Origin: Bradyrhizobium arachidis
Lineage (GTDB): Bacteria; Pseudomonadota; Alphaproteobacteria; Rhizobiales; Xanthobacteraceae
DNA length: 64,000 nt
Reading direction: 5' to 3'
NCBI RefSeq assembly: GCF_024758505.1
Contig: NZ_CP077970.1
Location: forward strand, 7,564,001-7,628,000
Position numbers and translations under genes: made by a program. The notes below the pieces were generated by a model, which was not told the DNA's origin, did no database searches, and saw only the letters and a program-made list of their open reading frames with translations. This document shows positions 1 through 8,800 of the stretch, in pieces. Position 1 is the first letter of the stretch. Each line of letters begins with the position of its first letter.

Positions 1-565
1 AGGTTCTGCGGGTCAGATCGTAAGTGCTCGAGCCGACTACGATACCGTTCTCACTCGCGAGTCCTTGCAGGCGGGCAGCGACATGCGCCGTACTGCCGAA
101 CACTTCCCGTCGATCGGGGGGCTCGCCGGGCACGCTGCCGACGACGACGACCCCGGTGTTGACCCCAATGCGCACGCCCAGGCGAACGAAGCTGCCGTCC
201 GACAGCAGAAACTTGTGTTCCTTGATCGCCGCGGCAATCGCCAGAGAGGCGCGGACCGCGCGCTCGGGATCATTTTCATGGGCTTGCGGGACGCCAAAAA
301 ATGCGAGCAACCCGTCACCAATCATTCTGGCGATATAACCGCCGTAGCGGCGAATCTGCTCGTCGCAGATATCGCGGTAAGTTCTGATAATCGCGAAGAA
401 CTCCTCGGGATCGATCCGCTCGCTTAGGGGTGTCGAACCGACGATATCGATAAATGTCACGGTGAGCTGGCGGCGTTCGGCATGCGGAGCCTCATTCTCG
501 ACATTCGGCGGCCCCTGTGTCCGCTGAAGTCCGCCTAAACGATCGGGCCTCGGCTCGCTGCTCAT
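1..565 (-). CDS. Class III adenylate/guanylate cyclase, N-terminal part (runs off left edge)
   Basis: Read on the minus strand from an ATG at 565, the frame stays open to base 1 (188 residues), so the 3' part lies outside the window. It encodes a class III nucleotide cyclase catalytic domain, which makes cAMP or cGMP from ATP or GTP. Residues ~35-48 hold the first metal-binding aspartate (TVTFIDIVGST, D40) and residues ~81-91 the second (MIGDGLLAFFG, D84). The transition-state segment reads FGSTAHVAARLQ. The usual asparagine of the VNxAARL motif is histidine here (H161), while the arginine (R165) is kept. There is no N-terminal membrane segment or receiver domain, only ~30 polar residues, so the protein is probably cytoplasmic. 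Similar proteins in rhizobia often continue into an AAA ATPase and TPR region, which I cannot see here. The family call is firm. Activity and full architecture are open because of the histidine and the truncation. Confidence 0.9.
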   Translation of the reverse strand, partial: MSSEPRPDRLGGLQRTQGPPNVENEAPHAERRQLTVTFIDIVGSTPLSERIDPEEFFAIIRTYRDICDEQIRRYGGYIARMIGDGLLAFFGVPQAHENDPERAVRASLAIAAAIKEHKFLLSDGSFVRLGVRIGVNTGVVVVGSVPGEPPDRREVFGSTAHVAARLQGLASENGIVVGSSTYDLTRRT

Positions 566-1163
566 GACCCACCAAGTTCACTTTCCGCCGTACCTGCCGC
601 GAGGCAAGATAGACGGCGAGCCGCATCCAGTTAACGCTGCCGAGCCCGTGCCCAGGCAGACAGTTCCAGGGATTGAATACCATGTGCTCGCAGTCGTACA
701 GCGCATTCTGCGTCAAACTCTTGAAATGGCAGTGCTTCCTGGGCGCACTTTAGGACGGGTCCATGGCCGCGAAGCGTCCCCGACGTCATCCGACGTGACG
801 GTGTGACGTACCCTTTTGGAGAAATCGAACACGACGTCATCGCCGCCTTGTTGCGTGCGTGGATGCGGATCCCCCACAAGCGATTTTTGAAGAAAGCTTT
901 TCGATGGGCCCAAAACGCAGACGTCCACCATCTGATGTCCTCATTCGACCACCGGGAGGACCGACCAAATAGCGCACTACCTTGTGCTCGCCGATCTCGG
1001 CTTCGGGTCAAAAGGCGAAGAACTCAGCATGAGCAAATCTAGTCGGCTCCACGCCACTAAGCTGACCACAGTGAGCGGTGTCGGCGCTTCACCGATGGGC
1101 CAGAAGCGGAAACCTAGAATTGACGATTAAAGACGCCAGCCAATAAGCGATTGTTAGGTGCTC
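566..1163. other. Gap without a convincing gene
   Basis: Several overlapping short frames exist on both strands, but none has a recognisable family, a good ribosome binding site or a consistent codon pattern. The part next to 566 probably holds the promoter of the cyclase that reads leftwards. Confidence 0.5.
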
Positions 1164-1897
1164 TCATTTGCTTCGGCGGCTTTTTTGCACGAGGTCGTCT
1201 ACATACGCCTTGCACAGATGGAGGTCGGCACCTGTTTCCGACCGGACAAGGGCAATGGCTGCGATGGGGTTGCGGTCATGTAGGAGGCTCGCCACACGCT
1301 CAAAAACATTGAGTGGCAATGTGATCTCTGGACCTGGATCAGCCTGACTAGGCTCTGGCCAGACCGCTGGAGCAATCTTGGCGGTCCATTTGACCATGTC
1401 ACCGCAACGTTCGGCATATCCGCACGCGACGAGCGCGGCAATCTCGCTATCAAATTCGGGCGCCGGCTCGAACGGTTCAGACCTGAAAAGAGCTGCGTCC
1501 CGGCAGGGCCGTATTCGCAAGCGGTGTCGACATATGCCTCCAGCAGGCGTTTGAACAACACATCCGAAATCTCACCACAGGCAAGCACTCGCGCCCGTGT
1601 TTCGGGAGCTGGGAAGAACTTATAGACGGCGAATGTTTCCTCGCCCGGGCGCCGCTTTGCATCGACATATTGCTGCCGAGTCATCCCTTGGTAGCCGGTC
1701 GCGGTCGTTACCAAGGCCAAGGCGACGCCAAGCTCCCAAAGCACATCGCATCCATCCTCGAACGGAGTTTGCGCGTAGTGCCAATAGTAATCTGGCGGGT
1801 CGTCAGGTTCGAGCGTCATTGAAAGGCGCCGCGCGAGACCGACGGCAAGTTCCGCGGCCAACCGAAGGTGTTCTGATGGCTGATCGGCCTTCGTCAT
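1164..1897 (-). pseudogene. Frameshifted conserved hypothetical with L7/L12-like C-terminal helix motif
   Basis: Two overlapping minus-strand frames make sense only as one protein. The first, from the ATG at 1897, reads naturally through YKFFPAPETRARVLACGEI to about position 1500 and then degenerates. The second picks up at about 1490 (EPFEPAPEFDSEIAALVACG) and ends at the TGA at 1164. A single -1 shift near the CTCTTTTC stretch would join them into roughly 244 residues. The last ~40 residues (AIALVRSETGADLHLCKAYV) resemble the helical C-terminal motif of ribosomal protein L7/L12 that recurs in small proteins of unknown role. I do not recognise the N-terminal part. It may be a pseudogene, a sequencing error or, less likely, a translational frameshift. 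Confidence 0.6.
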
Positions 1898-2160
1898 TTC
1901 CTGATCAATCCGGTATCGGACGACGCGCAGTTCGCCGCAAAACCTACCCCCTGAAGGTTAGGATTTAGTCATCGGCTGAGTCTGCTATGGGTCACATTGA
2001 GAAGTCCAGGCGGGCAATCGGGAAGTCTGCTTTGCCCTCAGAAACGGACATTGTCGATGTTGTGGCCGGTCAGGTCCGAAAACGGCCAACACCGGAAGTG
2101 GGCCGGGTCTATTCGATCGCCGCGTCGGCGTGCGCAAGGAGTTGTGCGGACACCTCTAAG

Positions 2161-2499
2161 CTAACGACGCCGGCCGCGGCACTCGATCTGGCGATCAAGT
2201 CGCACCACATTTGTAGGCTCGCTGGAATCGTTCGCCAATTTCGGCGCGCGACGACGCAGGAGGAAGGAAACGCCGCAAAGCGTCTGCTTCCTCCACACGA
2301 CGCGGCAGATGAAGATTCCAGAATGGCCGTCGAACGACAACACAAACTCATTGGCAAATATGTAGTACGGCGCGGAGATACAGGCCCCCAGGGCGCTGAT
2401 ATCGCGCACCACGCATGGATGAGTCCCACGAATTTCATCAAATGACAGCAGCGCCGCCCGGTTGATCGGTATGCGCTTCAGTGCACGACGTTCGATCAT
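2161..2499 (-). CDS. PilZ domain protein (c-di-GMP receptor)
   Basis: This is a stand-alone PilZ domain of 112 residues. Both cyclic-di-GMP binding motifs are intact: RxxxR at residues 5-9 (RALKR) and DxSxxG at residues 33-38 (DISALG). They are followed by the usual beta-barrel ending in CRVVWRK and GVSFL. PilZ proteins bind c-di-GMP and pass the signal to motility or polysaccharide targets, so a role near an exopolysaccharide locus is possible but not shown. I chose the ATG at 2499 because a GGAG lies nine bases upstream. An in-frame ATG at 2526 would add nine residues. The product is cytoplasmic, with no signal peptide or effector domain attached. Single-domain PilZ proteins of this size are numerous in Bradyrhizobium. 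Confidence 0.85.
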   Translation of the reverse strand: MIERRALKRIPINRAALLSFDEIRGTHPCVVRDISALGACISAPYYIFANEFVLSFDGHSGIFICRVVWRKQTLCGVSFLLRRRAPKLANDSSEPTNVVRLDRQIECRGRRR

Positions 2500-2820
2500 G
2501 GCGAGACGCTCCAAATGAGGAAGCAACTTCCCATCGAACGACCGCAGCGATCGCGATCGCGCTTTACGAAGTCGGTTTCCCGGTCCCGCCGACGTCCGGA
2601 AAACGTAACGTTGATCTGCGCGGTTTACGCTAACAAGCAGTATTATTGTCTTATTAAAATTGGATCTGAGTTGTGGTTAATTCAGATGCTTGACGCCGAC
2701 CTTTCAAGCGGCCGTACTTTCGGCGGAATAGTAGGCGCTTATCTCCTCCATGAACGCGCGCGACCTCGGGCGGAGCCCCGGCTGCTTGGGTCTGTCGATC
2801 ACCGCTTGCTCCTGCGACCG
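2500..2820. other. Gap, no gene supported
   Basis: This holds the upstream region of the PilZ gene and a locally AT-rich patch near 2640-2690 that could be promoter sequence. I see no supported gene. Confidence 0.4.
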
Positions 2821-3039
2821 TCACCGCTCAGGCTTCGCGCGCATCGCGGCCGCGAATGTCCTGCCCTCATTCAACCATACATCGAGTGACAGATCATTGA
2901 GTCGCTCCACCGGCACAATCTTGGTGCCGGACCGCCCATGGTCATCAAACTCGAAATACCAATAGCCTTTACCTTTGGCCCGGTACAACTTCAGGCAGGG
3001 GTCGCCGATCAGGTGGACGACCGTTTCCGTGTTGAACAT
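2821..3039 (-). CDS. Small hypothetical protein, 72 residues
   Basis: The frame runs from an ATG at 3039 to a TGA at 2821. The product begins MFNTETVVHLIGDPCLKLYR and continues with an aromatic, charged stretch (GKGYWYFEFDDHG), so it looks like a folded small basic protein rather than random translation. No domain is recognised and there is no signal peptide. I see no clear Shine-Dalgarno sequence upstream of the ATG, which lowers confidence. The function is unknown. Confidence 0.5.
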   Translation of the reverse strand: MFNTETVVHLIGDPCLKLYRAKGKGYWYFEFDDHGRSGTKIVPVERLNDLSLDVWLNEGRTFAAAMRAKPER

Positions 3040-3501
3040 CGTCAGTTATAGCTTCGTTCGATGACCCGGACGCCCGCGTCCTAGGAGGTCGTGGTGTTGC
3101 CACTTACAGCGGCAGGAAGCCGCGCATGAATCCGCGATCCAAGCTCGAAGTTGACCCGTCTGCCCTTTTTCGAACGGCATGAGATCCACACTAGGAGCCA
3201 TCTCGACATCGCAGCCGATCGAGTAACTGCCCGGCGCCTTTCCGACCTTGAGCCAAGCGGTTGCAATGGTGTGCCCTATCAGGCTGCACGATCCGGCAAC
3301 AGTGATAACAAGGACTCGGCTCAAATCGCTTGGGAATTTTCGCCATCTAATTGTTGTTTCGCGCCAGTCGCAGCAACAGCGGGAGAGCGTAATGAATGGC
3401 GCATATTCACAAATTGTTGGCGTGAGGTCCCAAGATACAATCCGGCTTTTTTATTAAGGCGTCCCGCCGCCCCATGGGGGGCATACTTCCGACCAAAATC
3501 G
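3040..3501. other. Gap with one weak minus-strand frame
   Basis: A minus-strand frame at 3046-3324 begins with a hydrophobic stretch (MSRVLVITVAGSCSLIG) that might be a signal peptide. The rest is unremarkable and lacks a family, so I do not call it. The rest of the gap holds nothing I can support. Confidence 0.3.
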
Positions 3502-3693
3502 ATGACCGACCAGCAGCCATCAATGCGCGTCTTTTTCAGTTGCCTGTTTTGCGGCGCGCTTCATAGCGCTATCCAGATAAAGCGGCCGGTCCCAGGAAAC
3601 GGCCGTTTTGAGTGTCAAAAGTGCAAGCGCACAATGCATCGATGGTGGTTCGGATACGACTTCACAGATTGGAAAGGGCCGCTCGACCGGTAG
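3502..3693 (+). CDS. Small zinc-ribbon protein, 63 residues
   Basis: From the ATG at 3502 the product carries two CxxC pairs, SCLFCGA at about residues 14-20 and ECQKCKR at about residues 36-42, spaced as in a zinc ribbon. A tryptophan-rich tail follows (HRWWFGYDFTDWKG). Tiny zinc ribbons of this kind bind nucleic acid or a protein partner, but the target cannot be told from sequence. The same frame stays open upstream to 3151, but those residues look unrelated, so I start at 3502. A second in-frame ATG at 3523 is an alternative start. It lies alone between unassigned stretches. Confidence 0.6.
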   Translation: MTDQQPSMRVFFSCLFCGALHSAIQIKRPVPGNGRFECQKCKRTMHRWWFGYDFTDWKGPLDR

Positions 3694-4231
3694 AGGGGCC
3701 GCGCCGACGCGATGAGCGCCAGCAGCCGAACGTTCCGCCCTGCTCTCATTAGCGCACGAAAGCGGGCCCCGCCCCCATCTATGCTCGAGTTCTTAGAGCG
3801 GGCTGTGAGGCACTGAGCACGGACCGTAAATGTCGCGGCCGAAGAGTTCGGCTCGCGCTTAAAACTGCAACAAGCCTATCGACCTCCCAAAGCACATCCT
3901 CGTGCTCGCCACACATTTGCGCGGCCCACCGTATCGACCGTTCACGGAGTTACATGATAGCCCGCGTAATGGCGACGCGGCACATGTTAGCCTAACGTTG
4001 CCGGATCGCCATTACGTCGAGAACGTCAGCAGTGCTCATTGCCCATCCAGACTTCGACGACGTCGATCTCCTCATGACCGGGACTTGCGAATGTTGATCA
4101 TCGCCACCCTCATGCTCATGAAGGTCAAACAGAACCTCCTCGTCACGCATAATCTTTGGCTCGTGCCGGGTCTGTACGGGCCCGCCTGCTGATGAACTCG
4201 TCACCCCAAGCTGCCGTAGCTTCATTCAGAA
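3694..4231. other. Gap, no convincing gene
   Basis: Short frames on both strands (for example a minus-strand frame near 3992-4225 rich in acidic and histidine residues) have no recognisable family and no ribosome binding site. I see nothing else. Confidence 0.4.
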
Positions 4232-4453
4232 TCACTCATTCACGATTGCAACGTATACAACGTGAAGCGTTATCGGTGTTCTTGAACCGTCCAATAGGAT
4301 ACGGAGGCTTTTGGGATGATATCCAGCACCAATCAACGTCCCAGTTTTACCAGATAACCGTGGCCCCGCAGAGGGCTTGACCTCGATGCGAGAGCCAACA
4401 GTAAATTGGTCTTTGATTGAGAGAGGCTCTTGCATCGCTGGCGCCTGCACCAT
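4232..4453 (-). CDS. Small hypothetical protein, 73 residues
   Basis: The frame runs from an ATG at 4453 to a TGA at 4232. The middle reads QFTVGSRIEVKPSAG, then LSGKTGTLIGAG and LRILLDGSRTP. This beta-rich pattern with a KxGxLIG turn resembles KOW or SH3-like barrels that bind RNA or DNA, but it is too short and divergent for a firm assignment. It has no signal peptide. A second in-frame ATG about six codons in (MQEPLSIKD) could be the true start. The function is unknown. Confidence 0.5.
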   Translation of the reverse strand: MVQAPAMQEPLSIKDQFTVGSRIEVKPSAGPRLSGKTGTLIGAGYHPKSLRILLDGSRTPITLHVVYVAIVNE

Positions 4454-4499
4454 TCTCAGTTTACCGATGTCAGGGGCTACGGCTTCTTGACCGAAGCAC

Positions 4500-4787
4500 C
4501 TAGACGGTGGTTTGCCGCTTCATCATCAGGCCCTGTCCAACAAGGAATCCTCGCCGGTGGTTTTCGCCTAGACTGTCGCTGCTATAAGTCGCGCTCCCAT
4601 TTTGCTTGCGGACGCGCGAGTCGGTGGCAATAGCGAGGCTACTTAGTAGCGAGCGTATGTTGTGCCGGGCTTGCATCCTTCTTTGCGCCCTTCGTTTTTG
4701 GTGGGTGTGTTTTGTTTGAGCCAGCGCTGGAGGCGAATAGAGCGGCGCGACGGTTGAAATCACCAACAGAATTAGGACCGCGAGCAT
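4500..4787 (-). CDS. Possible small exported protein, 95 residues
   Basis: The product starts with a convincing signal peptide: MLAVLILLVISTVAPLYS followed by the cleavage-like PPALAQ at about residues 19-24. The remainder is basic and low in complexity, with no known domain, and the last third may be read-through of decayed sequence. No strong Shine-Dalgarno precedes the ATG at 4787. If real, it is periplasmic or secreted. I cannot say more about its role. Confidence 0.4.
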   Translation of the reverse strand: MLAVLILLVISTVAPLYSPPALAQTKHTHQKRRAQRRMQARHNIRSLLSSLAIATDSRVRKQNGSATYSSDSLGENHRRGFLVGQGLMMKRQTTV

Positions 4788-4916
4788 GATCGATTTCGTC
4801 GAAGATACCTGTTCTTGACCCGCGCAGATTTATCTGCCATTTTTTGATATAGATATTTAAGTACGACTTCTTCTAGAGCTATTTCAATATTATACCCACT
4901 CCCGTCGGGATGGAAG

Positions 4917-5147
4917 ATGATCGACGAGAAGATTGCCCGTTTGCGCACCTATCAGAAGAACATTGAGCGGTATGTGCGCCTGCTCCAAACTACGCTGACC
5001 GAGGTTGAACGGCAGTATATCGAGAGGCGCTTGACCGAAGAACAATCGGCCATGGCACTCCTGTCCGCCTCGTCGCTTCAGATGGCCATCGAGGCCAAAA
5101 TTGCCAATCAGGCAAACCGCCAGCCCACGCCCAACGCCCCAGAATAG
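4917..5147 (+). CDS. Small helical conserved hypothetical, 76 residues
   Basis: The product begins MIDEKIARLRTYQKNIERYV and continues with heptad-like helices (LTEVERQYIERRLTEE), so a short coiled-coil or helical bundle is likely. A GGGATGGAAG stretch directly before the ATG at 4917 can serve as ribosome binding site. No enzyme motif, signal peptide or membrane segment is present. It resembles small helical proteins common in Bradyrhizobium genomes. The function is unknown. Confidence 0.65.
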   Translation: MIDEKIARLRTYQKNIERYVRLLQTTLTEVERQYIERRLTEEQSAMALLSASSLQMAIEAKIANQANRQPTPNAPE

Positions 5148-5804
5148 AGCTAACATCGGTCAATCGACATCCAATGCGCAACTCACCCGCAAGCCGGGTT
5201 GCGCAGAGAATCCCGCGGCGAGAAGTGCACGAATCTGCGCAAGGCGGCTACGGTCCAATATGCAAACCGGTGCTGGCATGATCAAATCGGATCCGTTGCC
5301 AAAGGCCGGCATTTCCCAGTCGTTGGAGAACGCGTCGGTGACGCCCTCACCTGCTGCTTCTATTAGCTGAGGGACCGGCTTGGGGGCAGCTACCTCTCTG
5401 ATCCGGGACTTAGATCAGCTAACCTTCGGATGTGCCTCGGAGCGCAATTTGAACAGCTTTGCGGATTCGCTCACCTTGGCTAGGGGCGATCGCATCCAAG
5501 TGGTAGATTCGGCATAACAGGCCGTTGATGCGCCTGACAATAACGCGGTTACTGGAATGCCGGTTGCGCGCGCACACCAGCTGACGGCGCACCTCGAGCA
5601 GGTCCAGGCGGCGAAACGCCCTTGATTGTACCATGCGAGTTGGCCCCTCCGCACAGGTGCCACGGCTCTCGTTTACCCCAGCGCGCCGTTATCGCGGGTC
5701 GAACGATCACAGGCTTCAAACAGATCCGGTGTCGACCGCAAAAGCTCTTTTCAGTTAATTCGCGGGATGTTATTAACATTTAATTTATTTATTGTAAAAT
5801 TTGA
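5148..5804. other. Gap; AT-rich upstream region of the giant RTX gene
   Basis: No well-supported gene. A minus-strand frame at 5419-5634 (72 codons, reading LDLLEVRRQLVCARNRH) is plausible but unrecognised. Bases ~5755-5800 are strikingly AT-rich (TTAACATTTAATTTATTTA) against a GC-rich background and probably contain the promoter of the giant gene that follows. Confidence 0.45.
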
Positions 5805-8800
5805 GTGGGCGCCGATTTGAATACCCCATTAAACCAAAAGCTCGATATTGCCGGATCTGAGATCGCTTGGAAGTCCTTTAGCTTCCCTGAGCCGGGCCCA
5901 GCTAACGCACTCATCGTTCCGGATGCGCATCTCCTGTTCTCAGGAGAATATGCACGTTCGGGCTATGATCTCATCATTTCCGATCTTAGCCATCGGATCA
6001 CGATCCCCAATTACTTTCTCGGTGAGAGGCGTTCGCCGCTAAGCTCGGCGGACGGCGCGTTGCTCGATTCGAGAGTCGTTGAAGCCCTCACCGGCTATCA
6101 AACCTTTGCTCAAGCCGGAGGAAATGCCGCCGCTGGAAAGGTGATTGGCCATGTCGCCACCATAACGGGAAGCGCCAGCATCGTTCGCAACGGCGTTACG
6201 ATCGAGGCGAACAATGGGGACGTCGTCTATCAGAACGATGTCGTGCAGACTGGAAGTGGCTCTACTCTCGGTCTCGTTCTGATCGACGGCACAACGTTCA
6301 ACCTCAGTGCCAATGCTCGCTTCATGTTGAACGAGCTTGGGTATGAAGAGCAGAATAGTGCGAGCGGTACCCTAGTCAGTCTGACGAGTAGCTCAAACCA
6401 TTCGCTGTTCACTCTCGTCCAGGGTGCCGCCAGTTTCGTCGCTGGCCAGGTTGCCAAAACGGGTGACATGCAGGTCGCGACGCCTGCTGCCGTGATTGGA
6501 ATTCGCGGTACAGCAGTCCTTCTTAATGTCGATGCAGTGGATGGGCAGGTGTCGGTCTCCGTTGCCGATCAGCATGACGGTCAGGTTCATTCAGTACAGG
6601 TCTTCAAATGCGTGCCAACGAACTTGCTTCAAGGCGTTTGTATTGCGGGAGAGGCAATCGGGATAGTGACCAGCGACGGTCCATCGCTGACCATCACGCC
6701 AACCGCCAATCTTGAGGTCATCACCCAGGCCATCAGCAAGAGCCCAAGCCAGGTTGCGCAGGAATTCGACGCTTTCCAGCAGGTGTTAACGACCTACGAT
6801 ATCGGGAAGCAACTCGCGCCGAGCACGCCGCCACCGAGCGACGGCAAGCGCGGAGACGTCAATACAAAATCGCTGCAGAAGTTCGCTGGAAGTCCTCCAC
6901 CGTCCCCCACCGACGCTCCGACGACTGTTGTTGCAGACGACGTCACCGGCCAGGCAGGTGGCCGGTCAATCACCCCAATTTCTGTGACATTCGCCGGCAA
7001 TACGGGAAATGCTGCTGCGACCTCGACAACGAAGTCTGTCGTGCCCGCTGTCGATACAACCCAGGCTGTCGGCGCGGTTTCGTTGACACCTGTAACGATC
7101 AGCAATGCAGGTGGTCCAACCAACCAAGGAAACCAGACGATCAACGGAACTGTTGATGCGGCCTTTGTTGGTACGACAGTGACGCTGTATGATACCTACA
7201 ACGGTGTCACCACACAAATTGGAACGGTGACCGTTGGCTCTGGCGGCGTCTGGAGCATGGCCGTCACTCTGTCAGGAGACGGCAGCCACAGCATCGAGGC
7301 CCGGGACGCCAGCGCCAACGTTACCACAAGCGCGCCCGTTGTTTTCACCCTCGACACAACGGCACCCGCCGTCGCCATCACCAGCGCGGGCGGTTCGACC
7401 AACCAGGCCAGCCAGACCATCACCGGCACGGTCGGCGTGGCCGATGCCGGCGCCACCGTCACCATCCTGGACGGCACCACCGCGATCGGCACGGCGATCG
7501 TGCAGGGCAACGGCACCTGGAGCACCACGGTCACGCTCAACAACGGCCCGAACTCGCTGACGGCACGGGTCAGCGATGCGGCCGGCAACACCGCGACCAG
7601 CAGCGCAGTGCTCTATACGCTCAGCACCACCGGCCCGACGGTGACCGAGGCCCTGGTCTCCGACACCGGCAGCTCGGCCACCGATCACGTCACCACCAAC
7701 CCGGCGCTGAACGGCACCGGGCTCGCCAACACGGTGGTGCATCTGACGATCGATGGTGTTCTCAGCACCAACACGGCGACGACCGATGCGCAAGGCACCT
7801 GGTCGTTTACACCGAGCGGGCTGGCCGACGGACTGCACACCATCGTCGCGAGCCAGACCGATCCCTTTGGCAACACCGGTTCGGCATCGCTGAGCTTCAC
7901 CCTCGACACGGCCGCGCCCACGGTCGCGATCACCAGCGCGGGTGGCTCGACCAACCAGGCCAGCCAGACCATCACCGGCACGGTCGGCGTGGCCGATGCC
8001 GGCGCCACCGTCACCATCCTGGACGGCACCGCCCCGATCGGCACCGCTATCGTGCAGGGCAACGGCACCTGGAGCACCACGGTCACGCTGAACCAGGGCG
8101 GCAACTCGCTGACCGCAAGGGTAACCGATCTGGCCGGCAACACCGCGACCAGCAGCGCGGTGCTCTATACGCTCAGCACCACCGGCCCGACGGTGACCGA
8201 GGCCCTGGTCTCCGACACCGGCACCTTGGCCACCGATCACGTCACCACCAACCCGGCGCTGAACGGCTCCGGGCTCGCCAACACGGTGGTGCATCTGACG
8301 ATCGATGGTGTTCTCAGCGCCAACACGGTGACGACCGATGCGCAAGGCGCCTGGTCGTTTACGCCGAGCGGGCTGGCCGACGGACCGCACACCATCGTCG
8401 CGAGCCAGACCGATCCCTTTGGCAACACCGGTTCGGCCTCGCTGAGCTTCACGCTGGACACAACGGCACCGACGGTCGCGATCACCAGCGCGGGCGGTTC
8501 GACCAACCAGGCGAGCCAGACCATCACCGGCACGGTTGATGTGGCCGATGCCGGCGCCACCGTCACCATCCTGGACGGCACCACCGCGATCGGCACGGCG
8601 ATCGTGCAGGGCAACGGCACCTGGAGCACCACCGTCACGCTCAACAACGGCCCGAACTCGCTGACGGCACGGGTCAGCGATGCGGCCGGCAACACCGCGA
8701 CCAGCAGCGCGGTGGTCTACACGCTCAGCACCACCGGTCCGACGGTGACCGAGGCCCTGGTCTCCGACACCGGCACCTTGGCCACCGACCACGTCACCGC

